Assembly (NCBI GenBank): GCA_022760475.1
Contig: JALEFZ010000076.1
Span: forward strand, 17,952-81,951
DNA length: 64,000 nucleotides
Origin: Bacteroidia bacterium
GTDB taxonomy: Bacteria > Bacteroidota > Bacteroidia > J057
Reading direction: 5' to 3'
Position numbers and translations under genes: made by a program. Shown piece by piece: positions 47,988-55,702 of this stretch (the first letter of the stretch is position 1; every line of letters starts with the position of its first letter). The notes under the pieces are model-generated. The model was not told where the DNA came from. It ran no database searches and saw nothing but the letters and a program-made list of their open reading frames with translations.

Positions 47988-48014
47988 GCCCGAAAAATAC
48001 GCAAATTTTCGGGC
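47988..48014 (-). promoter_or_regulatory. Palindromic operator-like element over the E1 promoter
   Basis: Perfect 9-bp inverted repeat gcccgaaaa / ttttcgggc with a 9-base centre, 12 bases upstream of the E1 ATG. On the minus strand it covers a near-consensus -7 box TATTTTTC (47992-47999), preceded at 20 bases by TTG. A repressor site or a 5' UTR hairpin are both possible; the position over the core promoter favours an operator. Confidence 0.6.
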
Positions 48015-48073
48015 TGCTTCAAATGAATAGGGATATATATTGCTGAGGTAATATTTACCTAATGGGTTAAAAC

Positions 48074-48155
48074 AAAAAAAACTAGGGGATTCAATCCCTA
48101 TCGGGAGAATCAACCCTAGCCCTTGCTCTTGTAATTCCAGGATTACCGTCCTACT
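48074..48155 (-). ncRNA. Putative small RNA A (bulged-hairpin family)
   Basis: Minus-strand transcript of about 82 nt. It begins just after a promoter (48160-48190) with GTAGGACGG, then a small hairpin gtaat-cctgga-attac, then the motif AGAGCAAGGGC. It ends in a three-segment hairpin: CTAGGG/CCCTAG, a TT bulge, GATTC/GAATC, TCCC/GGGA with loop GATA, and a TT bulge on the other arm, followed by eight T. It is 95% identical to RNA B over 86 bp, and flanks are unrelated. No coding frame. I do not recognise the family. Confidence 0.72.
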
Positions 48156-48159
48156 GATA

Positions 48160-48190
48160 CAATATTAGCTCATCCTCAGTGCGCTACCAA
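48160..48190 (-). promoter_or_regulatory. Promoter of small RNA A
   Basis: Minus strand: TTG (48188-48190), 20 bases, TAATATTG (48160-48167), one mismatch from TAnnTTTG. The conserved 86-bp block starts one base downstream of the -7 box. Confidence 0.6.
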
Positions 48191-48481
48191 TCAAATTTAA
48201 GTGCAAATATTACACTGAAGAAATATAGCATTTGGAATGAAATATTTGAGAGATGGCCTATTAGAGGGGAAATGAAAGTAATTCTGAATTCATTTTAAAA
48301 ATTGACTATTCCGAAATTGAAAAATCTTACATATTCAACATCTCAATTCTTAAAATCAACAGAATAATACCAAAGTATTTATGTCCTAATATTTTTTTAA
48401 CTGACAAATATTAAAAAAAATATTATTACCAGCATATATTATTTAAATCACAAAAATATTATTCAAATTCAGTTGAGTCAC

Positions 48482-48563
48482 AAAAAAAACTAGGGGATTC
48501 AATCCCATTTGGGAGAATCGACCCTAGCCCTTGCTCTTGTAATTCCAGGATTACCGTCCTACT
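48482..48563 (-). ncRNA. Putative small RNA B (bulged-hairpin family)
   Basis: Paralogue of RNA A, about 82 nt, 400 bp upstream of it on the same strand. Same 5' half (GTAGGACGG, gtaat/attac hairpin, AGAGCAAGGGC) and the same terminal hairpin CTAGGG-TC-GATTC-TCCC-AAAT-GGGA-TT-GAATC-CCCTAG plus eight T. Differences from A are confined to the hairpin loop (AAAT for GATA) and one bulge base (C for T), exactly where structure tolerates change. It has a perfect promoter at 48568-48597. Confidence 0.75.
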
Positions 48564-48567
48564 GATT

Positions 48568-48597
48568 CAAAAGTAGTAGCTTTCCTTTTCTTCACAA
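48568..48597 (-). promoter_or_regulatory. Consensus promoter of small RNA B
   Basis: Minus strand: TTG (48595-48597), exactly 19 bases, TACTTTTG (48568-48575), a perfect TTG-N19-TAnnTTTG. Expected start at about 48563, at the beginning of the conserved block. Confidence 0.8.
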
Positions 48598-48882
48598 GCC
48601 CAATATTTCCCAATTATTAACACTTTATTTTTAGAACTATTTCCCACAAATATGCCTCAAAAGCCTTCTATGGCCTTTTTGAATGAATGAAATCGTAAAA
48701 TTCTTACACTTGGTCCCCAAAATTCTAGCTTTTCACGCATTTATTGTCAATTGACACCCTCAATCAAAAAGGCAGCAAGCATATTCAAAAGTCCTACTAA
48801 ATCCCCAACGGTAGGCCGATAGCTGGTGTATAATCAAATGTGTATAGCTCAATTTGCCCCGACAACCTTTAAGCATTTAGTT

Positions 48883-50439
48883 ATGAAAAAAATTGTACTC
48901 AGTTTAATATTTTTGGGAATGTTATTCTCTAGTTCTACCGCCCAGGTATTTACCAACAATGATCGGTGGAATGAGGATGATCCTTACTATGGTGATTACA
49001 TTAATGATTACACACATAAAATTCAAATTGCTCTGATCCTTGATGTAAGTGGTTCGATGGATGGTCTACTGGAACAAGCAAAATCCCAGCTTTGGACCGT
49101 GGTAAATGCAATTATGTTTGATGAATCCATGAATGGATACCCCTTGATTGAAATTGCTTTGATGGAGTACGGCAACAACCGCAATTATCAGGATGGATAC
49201 ATGAGGGTACTTGTCCCATTTACAAGCAACCTTGACTGGATTGCAGAGGATTTATTCAGCCTTAGGACTGGCGGAAGCCGAGAATTCGCTCCGAGGGCGG
49301 TGAGTGTTGCCCTTAACAACCTTAATTGGTCATACTCCAGAGAAGACCTGAAACTGGTTTATATAGCAGGAAATGAGCGCTTCCACCAAGGAGGTACCAA
49401 TTTTCAGGTGGTTGCTCGTCAAGCCAGAAATAAGGACATTGTTGTGAATACCATATTTTGTGGTGACCATTATTATGGCAAAAGACAAGGCTGGGCTGAA
49501 GCTGCATACATGACTCAGGGAGATTATATGAATATTGAGCAGAATTATAGGCCTCATTACTCTGACAATATTTACTCAGATCAGTTGTTTAGCCTTAACA
49601 ATCAGTTGAACCAGACCTATATCCCATTTGGAACCCGAGGAAGTCAGTGTTTTCAGCGTCAGCGAAACCTTGATCGTAGGGCAGGAAACTATGGGCGCGG
49701 ATATGCCAGTCAGCGTTTCATCACCAAGTCAACTGGTGCATACCTCAATCCTGAGTGGGATCTTGTAGATGCTGTGGTAACTGGAAGCATCAAATTACAA
49801 GACATTCCCAACAATGATCTTCCTCCTGAAATGCGTAGGATGAGCCTGAGTGAGAAGAGAAACTTTATCAATAGCAAGCTGAATAAGCGCAAGAAAGTTC
49901 AAGCTCAAATGCGCAGCCTTGGCAAAAAGCAGTTGACAAGAACCCAGAGCCATGCTGCAAACAAAGGGAGGACCAACGGGAGTATGTCCCAATCGAGCAG
50001 TACCAGACCTCAAAGTCTGGATCAGGCCATCATCAAGTCTACCAGACATCAGCAGGAAGTTAAAGGTCAGAGAAGTACAACAAGCAGAGATCAAATCCTG
50101 AACCGTCCTCCTCGTCCTTCAAGCAACAATCATGTAGAGAAAAAGCCGGTAAGGCCTTCTTCACAGACGAGTAGCAGAAATACTTATCAGCCAAAAAGAA
50201 ATACGATACCTTCTTCTAATAAGGGATCCAGAAATAATACAACTAGTAGCAATAAAAAACAGGTAATTACAAGGCCAGGTGTGGAATCAAAGCCCTCAAG
50301 GTCTACCTACAAAAAGCCTACTAACACATCAAGGCCAAGTAGTTCGAAAGCAAGACCTGCATCAACAAGGAGTACTGTAACTCCTTCCAAATCCAAAAGT
50401 AGCAGCTTGCAAGGAGTAGAATTGAAGAGAAGGAATTAG
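48883..50439 (+). CDS. Secreted von Willebrand factor A domain protein with basic low-complexity tail
   Basis: 518 residues from the ATG at 48883 (signal peptide MKKIVLSLIFLGMLFSSSTAQ; the frame extends upstream without signal character). A vWA domain spans about 45-260 with a complete MIDAS start DVSGSMDG (Asp54, Ser56, Ser58) and LRTGGSREFAPRAV supplying the conserved Thr/Gly. Residues about 330-518 are low complexity, rich in Ser, Arg, Lys, Pro, Asn and Thr, strongly basic, and probably disordered. It lacks a T9SS domain. Probably a periplasmic or envelope metal-dependent adhesion protein; the tail might bind cell wall or nucleic acid (inference). Confidence 0.82.
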   Translation: MKKIVLSLIFLGMLFSSSTAQVFTNNDRWNEDDPYYGDYINDYTHKIQIALILDVSGSMDGLLEQAKSQLWTVVNAIMFDESMNGYPLIEIALMEYGNNRNYQDGYMRVLVPFTSNLDWIAEDLFSLRTGGSREFAPRAVSVALNNLNWSYSREDLKLVYIAGNERFHQGGTNFQVVARQARNKDIVVNTIFCGDHYYGKRQGWAEAAYMTQGDYMNIEQNYRPHYSDNIYSDQLFSLNNQLNQTYIPFGTRGSQCFQRQRNLDRRAGNYGRGYASQRFITKSTGAYLNPEWDLVDAVVTGSIKLQDIPNNDLPPEMRRMSLSEKRNFINSKLNKRKKVQAQMRSLGKKQLTRTQSHAANKGRTNGSMSQSSSTRPQSLDQAIIKSTRHQQEVKGQRSTTSRDQILNRPPRPSSNNHVEKKPVRPSSQTSSRNTYQPKRNTIPSSNKGSRNNTTSSNKKQVITRPGVESKPSRSTYKKPTNTSRPSSSKARPASTRSTVTPSKSKSSSLQGVELKRRN

Positions 50440-50749
50440 AATTACTTGCCATTTGATTTAACAAAAGAGGCCTCCTAACTGAGGCTTCTTTTGTTATTCC
50501 TTACTATTAAGGGAAAAAGAAAAAAAGAGTAGCATTTTACCTCCTTCAAATATTCGTATTAAAATTTACCTCATAGGACGATTCAATCGCATTCTTACTT
50601 ACAATATTCATGAATTCTAACATAACTTAATTTACAGGTATCCTGAAATACCTTAGCTAACAATAATTACTACATATCGTATTATTTATTACCCATATTA
50701 AATTATTTTTTATATTAAATTAATAGCAAGAATAATTAAGGGTAATTTC
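50440..50749. other. Intergenic region, 310 bp
   Basis: Contains the terminator of the vWA gene (50462-50493); the rest is very AT-rich, with two copies of tattaaatta just before the next gene. No further gene or RNA structure was seen. Confidence 0.55.
50462..50493 (+). terminator. Intrinsic terminator after the vWA gene
   Basis: 13-bp stem caaaagaggcctc / gaggcttcttttg with one G-U pair and a 6-base loop; its 3' arm supplies the T-run. Confidence 0.85.
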
Positions 50750-51862
50750 ATGTTGCACAGATATTTCGCTTTTACCATACTAGCTCTAATCGTCTTACCC
50801 TCCTTCGTTTTCAGTCAAAAAAATATTTCTACTTCCAAGCTAGGAATACATGAGTTCATCTTTGTGGATGAGGAAGCCTATCCGACCAATCTGGAAAAAA
50901 TAAAAACGCAAATTGGATATCCAGTGGATGCCATGAAAGCCAAGGTTGAGGGCAAGGTAATGTGTAGAATTCTTATTGATGCAAAGGGAAGTTACCAAGA
51001 ACACAGGATTACTCAGATAGGCCATCCCCTATTGGCAGATGCAGTAGAACCTCACCTAAGCAACTTAAATTTTGTTCCTGCAAGGGTCGATGGTCAGCAA
51101 GTTGCCTATTGGTTAAATGTGTTATTTGAATTTGACCTAAGGGAGCACCCACATAAAGGGCTAAACAAAAAGAGTAAACAAAGGTACACAACTGCCTTTG
51201 CGGGAAGTTTGAGGAAAGCTGACAAATACCTCAGTCAGGCAAAAAGTTCATACACTGCCCAAAATTTTGTACAGGCACGTAGAATGGCTTGGTCAAGCAT
51301 TCATTCCAACCCTTTCAAAAGGAAAAAAACCAGCATTTCAAAAGAAAGGTTAATGGAGGCATGGGAAATCTATGGAAAAACCGAATTCAAACTAGGTAAC
51401 ATAGAATCAGCGGTAAATGCATTTACGGAAGCTATAGCCATTGGAGAAGAAATATCCACACAAATGACTCATACTCAGAGCACTCTACTCAATCTTTATC
51501 TTTACAGGGGGCAAGCAAAGATCGAGGGTGCTATGCTAGAAAGTGCCAGCAACGACCTGTATTGGGTACTGACGACAAGCAAAAATCCACAACCCCAATC
51601 CAAGGCATTATTTCTTCGATCTGTACTATATACCCGCCTCAAACAATACGAGGAGGCGTTAAATGACGCAGAAAAGGCACTTGAGCTGAATCCTTACTAC
51701 TTCCAGGCAGCCTGGCAAAAGGCGGAATTACTATCTTTAATCGGTGCCAAACAGGAAGCTTGTAACATTTTACATGCCTATCCGCCTGTATATGAGGCAG
51801 AAAAACAAAAATGGAAAAGAATCGCTGAGGAAAGCTGTATAACTGATGCCGCTAAAAATTAG
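50750..51862 (+). CDS. TonB C-terminal-like / TPR periplasmic protein
   Basis: 370 residues. Signal peptide (1-22, FAFTILALIVLPSFVFSQ), then a TonB-CTD-like domain (about 45-130: IGYPVDAMKAKVEGKVMCRILIDAKG ... HPLLADAVEPHLSNLNFVPARVDGQQVAYWLNVLFEFDL), and a helical C-terminal half with three or more TPRs (ALFLRSVLYTRLKQYEEALNDAEKALELNPYYFQAAWQKAELL). There is no N-terminal TonB transmembrane/Pro-rich anchor, so it is not a canonical energy transducer; it is more likely a periplasmic binding scaffold. The ATG at 50750 follows AT-rich DNA. Confidence 0.8.
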   Translation: MLHRYFAFTILALIVLPSFVFSQKNISTSKLGIHEFIFVDEEAYPTNLEKIKTQIGYPVDAMKAKVEGKVMCRILIDAKGSYQEHRITQIGHPLLADAVEPHLSNLNFVPARVDGQQVAYWLNVLFEFDLREHPHKGLNKKSKQRYTTAFAGSLRKADKYLSQAKSSYTAQNFVQARRMAWSSIHSNPFKRKKTSISKERLMEAWEIYGKTEFKLGNIESAVNAFTEAIAIGEEISTQMTHTQSTLLNLYLYRGQAKIEGAMLESASNDLYWVLTTSKNPQPQSKALFLRSVLYTRLKQYEEALNDAEKALELNPYYFQAAWQKAELLSLIGAKQEACNILHAYPPVYEAEKQKWKRIAEESCITDAAKN

Positions 51863-52208
51863 TCAATTTAAGCACCAAGCCTTACAAGAAAGCGTAATAT
51901 CGTGGCTTTGGTCCGCTTTTTGTAAAATAGACTACAGATACGGGAAAGCATGATAACTGCTCCCAAAGTTCTTTCACATTTATTGATCCTCTTGGATTTA
52001 AGATTTTACCAATCTGAATAAGTTTGGTATACAGAAAAATTTCTTTTAGCTAATCAAAGTTTTTTAATTCTCGAAATTAAAGACTTTTCAAGACAGAAAA
52101 ATCCTTGAAAAAACAGCTAGAAGAGGACAAAAAACCATTCTTTCTTAAAATCTGACCATTTATTCAAACAATGATCATCCAAGAGAATCTTTCGATTATG
52201 TTTGTATT
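51863..52208. other. Spacer before the hairpin array
   Basis: No gene seen. It ends with a TATGTTTG -7 box (52197-52204) that may start a transcript through the hairpin array. Confidence 0.5.
52197..52204 (+). promoter_or_regulatory. Candidate -7 element of the hairpin-array transcript
   Basis: TATGTTTG is an exact TAnnTTTG, but no TTG lies at the usual 19-20 base distance upstream. It lies directly before a 7-bp hairpin (tgtcttc / gaagaca, 52208-52229). Confidence 0.4.
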
Positions 52209-52680
52209 GTCTTCAAGAAACGGAAGACATTCTAAATAAATCACGGCCAGTTGATTTTTTCCAAACAGGAAAGGTCAGCGGTTTTCAGAGCAAGGGCCGG
52301 GGTTGATTCTGCCGAAATTCGGTATTGAGTCCCTCGGTTTTCAGAGCAAGGGCCGGGGTTGATTCTGCTCAAATTGAGTATTGAGTCCCTCGGTTTTTAG
52401 AGCAAGGGCTGGGGTTGATTCTGTCCAAATTGGATGTTGAGTCCCTCAGTTTTCAGAGCAAGGGCTGGGGTTGATTCTGTCCAAATTGGATATTGAGTCC
52501 CTCAGTTTTCAGAGCAAGGGCTGGGGTTGATTCTGCTCAAATTGAGTATTGAGTCCCTCAGTTTTCAGAGCAAGGGCTGGGGTCGATTCTGCCGAAATTC
52601 GGTATTGAGTCCCTCAGTTTTCAGAGCAAGGGCCGGGGTTGATTCTGCTCAAATTGAGTATTGAGTCCCTCGGTTTTTTT
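52209..52680 (+). ncRNA. Putative multi-hairpin RNA carrying seven 56-nt units
   Basis: Candidate ~470-nt plus-strand RNA: a 5' hairpin tgtcttc/gaagaca, a degenerate element with tttcc/ggaaa (52258-52272), seven exact 56-nt structured units, and a T-run. No coding frame spans it. The structure of each unit is supported by compensatory changes between units; the transcript boundaries are inferred from a -7 box and terminal T-tracts only. Confidence 0.6.
52282..52673 (+). repeat. Seven-unit 56-bp tandem array of covarying bulged hairpins
   Basis: Units start at 52282, 52338, 52394, 52450, 52506, 52562 and 52618, each exactly 56 bp. A unit is TTTT(C/T)AGAGCAAGGG followed by a hairpin of outer stem, TT bulge, GATTC/GAGTC, inner stem with AAT loop, and an opposing TT bulge. 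Outer stem: CCGGGG/CCTCGG in units 1, 2, 7 and CTGGGG/CCTCAG in units 3-6. Inner stem: CCGA/TCGG in units 1 and 6, CTCA/TGAG in 2, 5 and 7, TCCA/TGGA in 3 and 4. Pairing is kept in every unit. Unit 6 has a TC bulge. Confidence 0.95.
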
Positions 52681-52683
52681 TAG

Positions 52684-52709
52684 GCGGATCTTACAGGTCC
52701 GCTTTTTTT
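52684..52709 (+). terminator. Second terminator closing the hairpin array
   Basis: Stem gcggatc / ggtccgc (one G-U) with loop ttaca, followed by seven T. It comes right after the T-run of array unit 7, giving two terminators in series. Confidence 0.85.
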
Positions 52710-52867
52710 GTGACCTAAGCCTACATTTACCCTTCAAAATCTTTGACAATCCTATGGAGGCAATAGCTACCTAATTCAGGATTTTGTCATATATTGATTT
52801 CCCAACTATCCAGGCTCTTTTTACCGAGGAAAGCAAATTGGTAGCCTGGATCAGCCCGTGATTCCCT

Positions 52868-54583
52868 ATGAAATTAGTCAGCAAAAGCCTTCAGGCATAC
52901 AGGATACATCTCGAAGAAATTGCCAAACAACTACACCAACTGGCAATTGATATTCATAACAATGATTTGGCCTCTACGATAAGTGAGCTAAGAAATACCA
53001 TCAATGAGCCCTTCCTATTCGTAATTGTTGGAGAGGTAAAGGCAGGAAAAAGCAGTTTTATCAATGCACTGCTAGGCACAGGGGAAGAAATAGTAAAGGT
53101 GGCACCCGAACCCTGCACCGATACCATACAACAGGTGATTTTTGGGGAAGAGGCAGATGAAATAGAGATTAACAAAAGCCTCAAGAAAATTATTCGGCCA
53201 GTAGAGATCCTCAAGGACATCTCAGTTGTGGATACCCCTGGGACCAATACCATTTCCGATGAGCATGAAGAAATAACTGAAGGATTTGTTCCAAGGTCTG
53301 ACCTTATTGTCTTTGTGTTTGAAGCCAAAAATCCATATCGCCAATCTGCCTGGACTTTCTTCGATTACATTCATAAGGATTGGCAGAAGAAAGTAATATT
53401 TGTTCTTCAGCAGGCTGACCTCATGGAAGAACCTGACCTTCAAGTCAATATCCAGGGAGTTACAGATTATGCCATAAAAAAAGGCGTGGATACACCTAAT
53501 GTATTCGCAGTTTCCGCCAAAATGGAATTGGAAGGTAAGCAGGAAGAAAGCGGGTTCAGGCTACTCAATGAGTTCATTCAGGAAAACATCATTTCAAAAA
53601 ATGCTTATCTCCTGAAGCTCGGTTCAAGCCTGGATACTTCACGGAACCTTTTACAGAAAATCCAGCTTACCCTAAGTAAACTTGAAAATCAGATCCAGGA
53701 AGACCAGGCTTTCCGGGATGATGTACTGCATACCCTGGCTGAGCAGGAAGAGCGGTCGAACAAACAGGTTGACAAACTTGCAGAAGCACTTCTTGGGGAG
53801 TATGACCGAATTACCTCTCAAAGTAAACGAGATCTTTCTCAGGGACTGGGCTTTTTCAGGATTACGGGTCGTTCATTCAGGTCGATATTTAGTAGAAATG
53901 AATCTCCCAAACGTTGGTTGGAATCATTGACAAAGGATCTGGAACTGGAGTTGGAAAAGAATTTCACCCACAAACTTCAGGAAGGAATAGAAGAAATCGC
54001 AGATTCTATCAGCCAGATGGCCAGAATCATAAACCTGAAGGTTCAAAATAAGCAAGCAATTCTCAAGCAGGGAGACGATATTTTTGGAGTCATCTCGGAG
54101 AGGCGTCGTTCGGTCTTACGCGAACTCAGGGATCGCTACCAGCAGTTTATGAAGGACACCGACAGCTTTGTAGATAAGGAGGTATTTCCACAGGCAAGCT
54201 CCTTTTCGCCGGACCTGGCTACGGGTAGTGGAATTGCAGTTATTGGTGCTGTCCTCGCCGCAATCACTGCATTCGACATTACTGGTGGGATCATCTCTGC
54301 GGTAGGCTTACTTTTCGCTGGAGGTTCCATTGCATTAAGAAGGGGGAAAATCATCAATGGATTTGGTAGCGAAATCAAACAGGGCAGGAAGCAATTGAAG
54401 GAAGAGTTGCTGGATAAATTAAAGGCGTACGTCCAACACATCAGGCGAAAAATTGACCAAAACTTCGAAGATTACGACAAACTTTTAGAGAATGAGAAAA
54501 ATCAATTTCAAGCTCTGATTACTCGCTACAAGGAAATTGAAATGGAAATGGATAAACTTGAAAAGGAAATTCCCAAAAAGTAG
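52868..54583 (+). CDS. Bacterial dynamin-family GTPase
   Basis: 571 residues. A short helical N-terminus precedes the GTPase domain: G1 GEVKAGKSS (residues 55-63), a G2 threonine in PCTDTI, G3 DTPG, and VLQQAD at the G4 position, where dynamins and this family deviate from NKxD. The middle is helical/coiled coil (about 270-430), with a Gly/Ala/Ile-rich hydrophobic pair of segments (about 455-490, AVIGAVLAAITAF ... IISAVGLLFAGGSIAL) that could insert into membrane, then a C-terminal coiled coil. Family role: membrane remodelling or surveillance. It lies 195 bases downstream of the hairpin array on the same strand. Confidence 0.88.
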   Translation: MKLVSKSLQAYRIHLEEIAKQLHQLAIDIHNNDLASTISELRNTINEPFLFVIVGEVKAGKSSFINALLGTGEEIVKVAPEPCTDTIQQVIFGEEADEIEINKSLKKIIRPVEILKDISVVDTPGTNTISDEHEEITEGFVPRSDLIVFVFEAKNPYRQSAWTFFDYIHKDWQKKVIFVLQQADLMEEPDLQVNIQGVTDYAIKKGVDTPNVFAVSAKMELEGKQEESGFRLLNEFIQENIISKNAYLLKLGSSLDTSRNLLQKIQLTLSKLENQIQEDQAFRDDVLHTLAEQEERSNKQVDKLAEALLGEYDRITSQSKRDLSQGLGFFRITGRSFRSIFSRNESPKRWLESLTKDLELELEKNFTHKLQEGIEEIADSISQMARIINLKVQNKQAILKQGDDIFGVISERRRSVLRELRDRYQQFMKDTDSFVDKEVFPQASSFSPDLATGSGIAVIGAVLAAITAFDITGGIISAVGLLFAGGSIALRRGKIINGFGSEIKQGRKQLKEELLDKLKAYVQHIRRKIDQNFEDYDKLLENEKNQFQALITRYKEIEMEMDKLEKEIPKK

Positions 54584-54666
54584 TTAGTTCGACAATTGCC
54601 AAATTTCCAAGTTATGCTTATCTTGTTTGTGCTATAAGAAACTGACTACTACTACATCTTGTGATC

Positions 54667-55398
54667 ATGACTGAGACTAAACGCTTGTGCCTTTGGTCAG
54701 GTCCGCAACATCCAGCTTATTCCCTATCCCTGGCCTTTGCTTTGCGGAATGATACGGAGGTTATTGAAAAACCTTTCCATGCACACTTTTTAAGAAGAAC
54801 TGGTTTGAACCCTCCAGGTAGAGACCTTATTTTGGACTCCTTGGAATCTCGGCCACAGGAGATTATTGAGAACCTTCTTCAACTTGAGAACAAAAGGATT
54901 CTCTTTGTAAACAACATGCCTCATCATATGCTTGGGGTTGATCTAAATTTCCTCAATAAATTCTCCAATATTTTTTTGATTAGGCATCCAAGATTGTTGA
55001 TTCCTGCTTTGATAGGTAAAATTTCAAAGCCTTCTATATTGGAGAGGGCCTATGAAATGCAGAAACGGCTTTATGATTACCTGACTGAGCAAGGTCAACA
55101 ACCACTGGTACTGGATACCAGCACCTTGGCAAGGTATCCTCAAGAGGTGATGAAACTTATTTGCCTGAAAAATGGAATTGCCTATCAGCCTCGAATGATG
55201 AACTGGTATTTGCATGCCAATACCAGCCATTTGGAAACAGGAAGTCTGATTGCCATGAACCATACCTCTGCTATCGAAAAGGAAGCCTTTTCTGGGAAAT
55301 ATGAAGAGTTGTATGAAAAATGCTACGACTACTATGTAGATATGCTCGTACAGACAAGTCTTCCTGTAGAAAAGGCAAACCCTATGTTAACTTTGTAG
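54667..55398 (+). CDS. Sulfotransferase-like P-loop protein
   Basis: 243 residues from the ATG at 54667; a GTG two codons upstream is possible. The overall layout (LCLWSGP ... SLAFALRNDTEVIEKPFHAHFL ... RHPRLLIPAL ... LVLDTSTLARYPQEVMKLICLKNGI) matches a family of cytoplasmic sulfotransferase-like proteins with LWSGPRNxSTAxMYSF and RDTxVxDEPxYAHYL. In this copy the PAPS-binding loop reads SGPQHPAYSLSLAF, lacking the usual R-N-x-S-T, so activity is doubtful. No pathway partner is adjacent. It is followed by a terminator. Confidence 0.65.
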   Translation: MTETKRLCLWSGPQHPAYSLSLAFALRNDTEVIEKPFHAHFLRRTGLNPPGRDLILDSLESRPQEIIENLLQLENKRILFVNNMPHHMLGVDLNFLNKFSNIFLIRHPRLLIPALIGKISKPSILERAYEMQKRLYDYLTEQGQQPLVLDTSTLARYPQEVMKLICLKNGIAYQPRMMNWYLHANTSHLETGSLIAMNHTSAIEKEAFSGKYEELYEKCYDYYVDMLVQTSLPVEKANPMLTL

Positions 55399-55702
55399 AT
55401 TTAATATTATTGAGTGATAAGAGGTCAGGACTAGCTTCCTGACCTTTATTTTTTCTGCAGGAACATCTATAGAATACCTTCACCCCATCCACAAGTTTGC
55501 CTGTTTTTATACCTGGTGCAGATCTGATATTCAAGTCTGATTTTGTCTAGACATATTAAACGTCTCAAAGTTTATAGCTATCAACAGCCAGGATGGTGGA
55601 GATACTCATCATATATGCCAATAAAAAAACAGACCTTAAAAGCATATTTTTTTGTAAAATAAAGGAATTTTCACACTACTAATCCTAACTAACTCCTTGT
55701 CT
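55399..55702. other. Intergenic region, 304 bp
   Basis: Contains the terminator at 55422-55455 and then AT-rich DNA before the dipeptidase gene. No consensus promoter was found. Confidence 0.5.
55422..55455 (+). terminator. Intrinsic terminator after the sulfotransferase-like gene
   Basis: Perfect 9-bp stem aggtcagga / tcctgacct, loop ctagct, then tttattttttc. Confidence 0.9.

Noticed and set aside
48073..48566. Ends of an insertion sequence or MITE
   Set aside because: The two blocks are in the same orientation, show no target duplications or terminal inverted repeats, and coincide with promoter-terminator boundaries; no transposase is present.
52282..52673. CRISPR array (regular 56-bp repeats with a short variable part)
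   Set aside because: The variable part is a 13-base palindromic stem-loop drawn from only three sequences, not unique spacers; no cas gene is present and the constant part itself folds with it.
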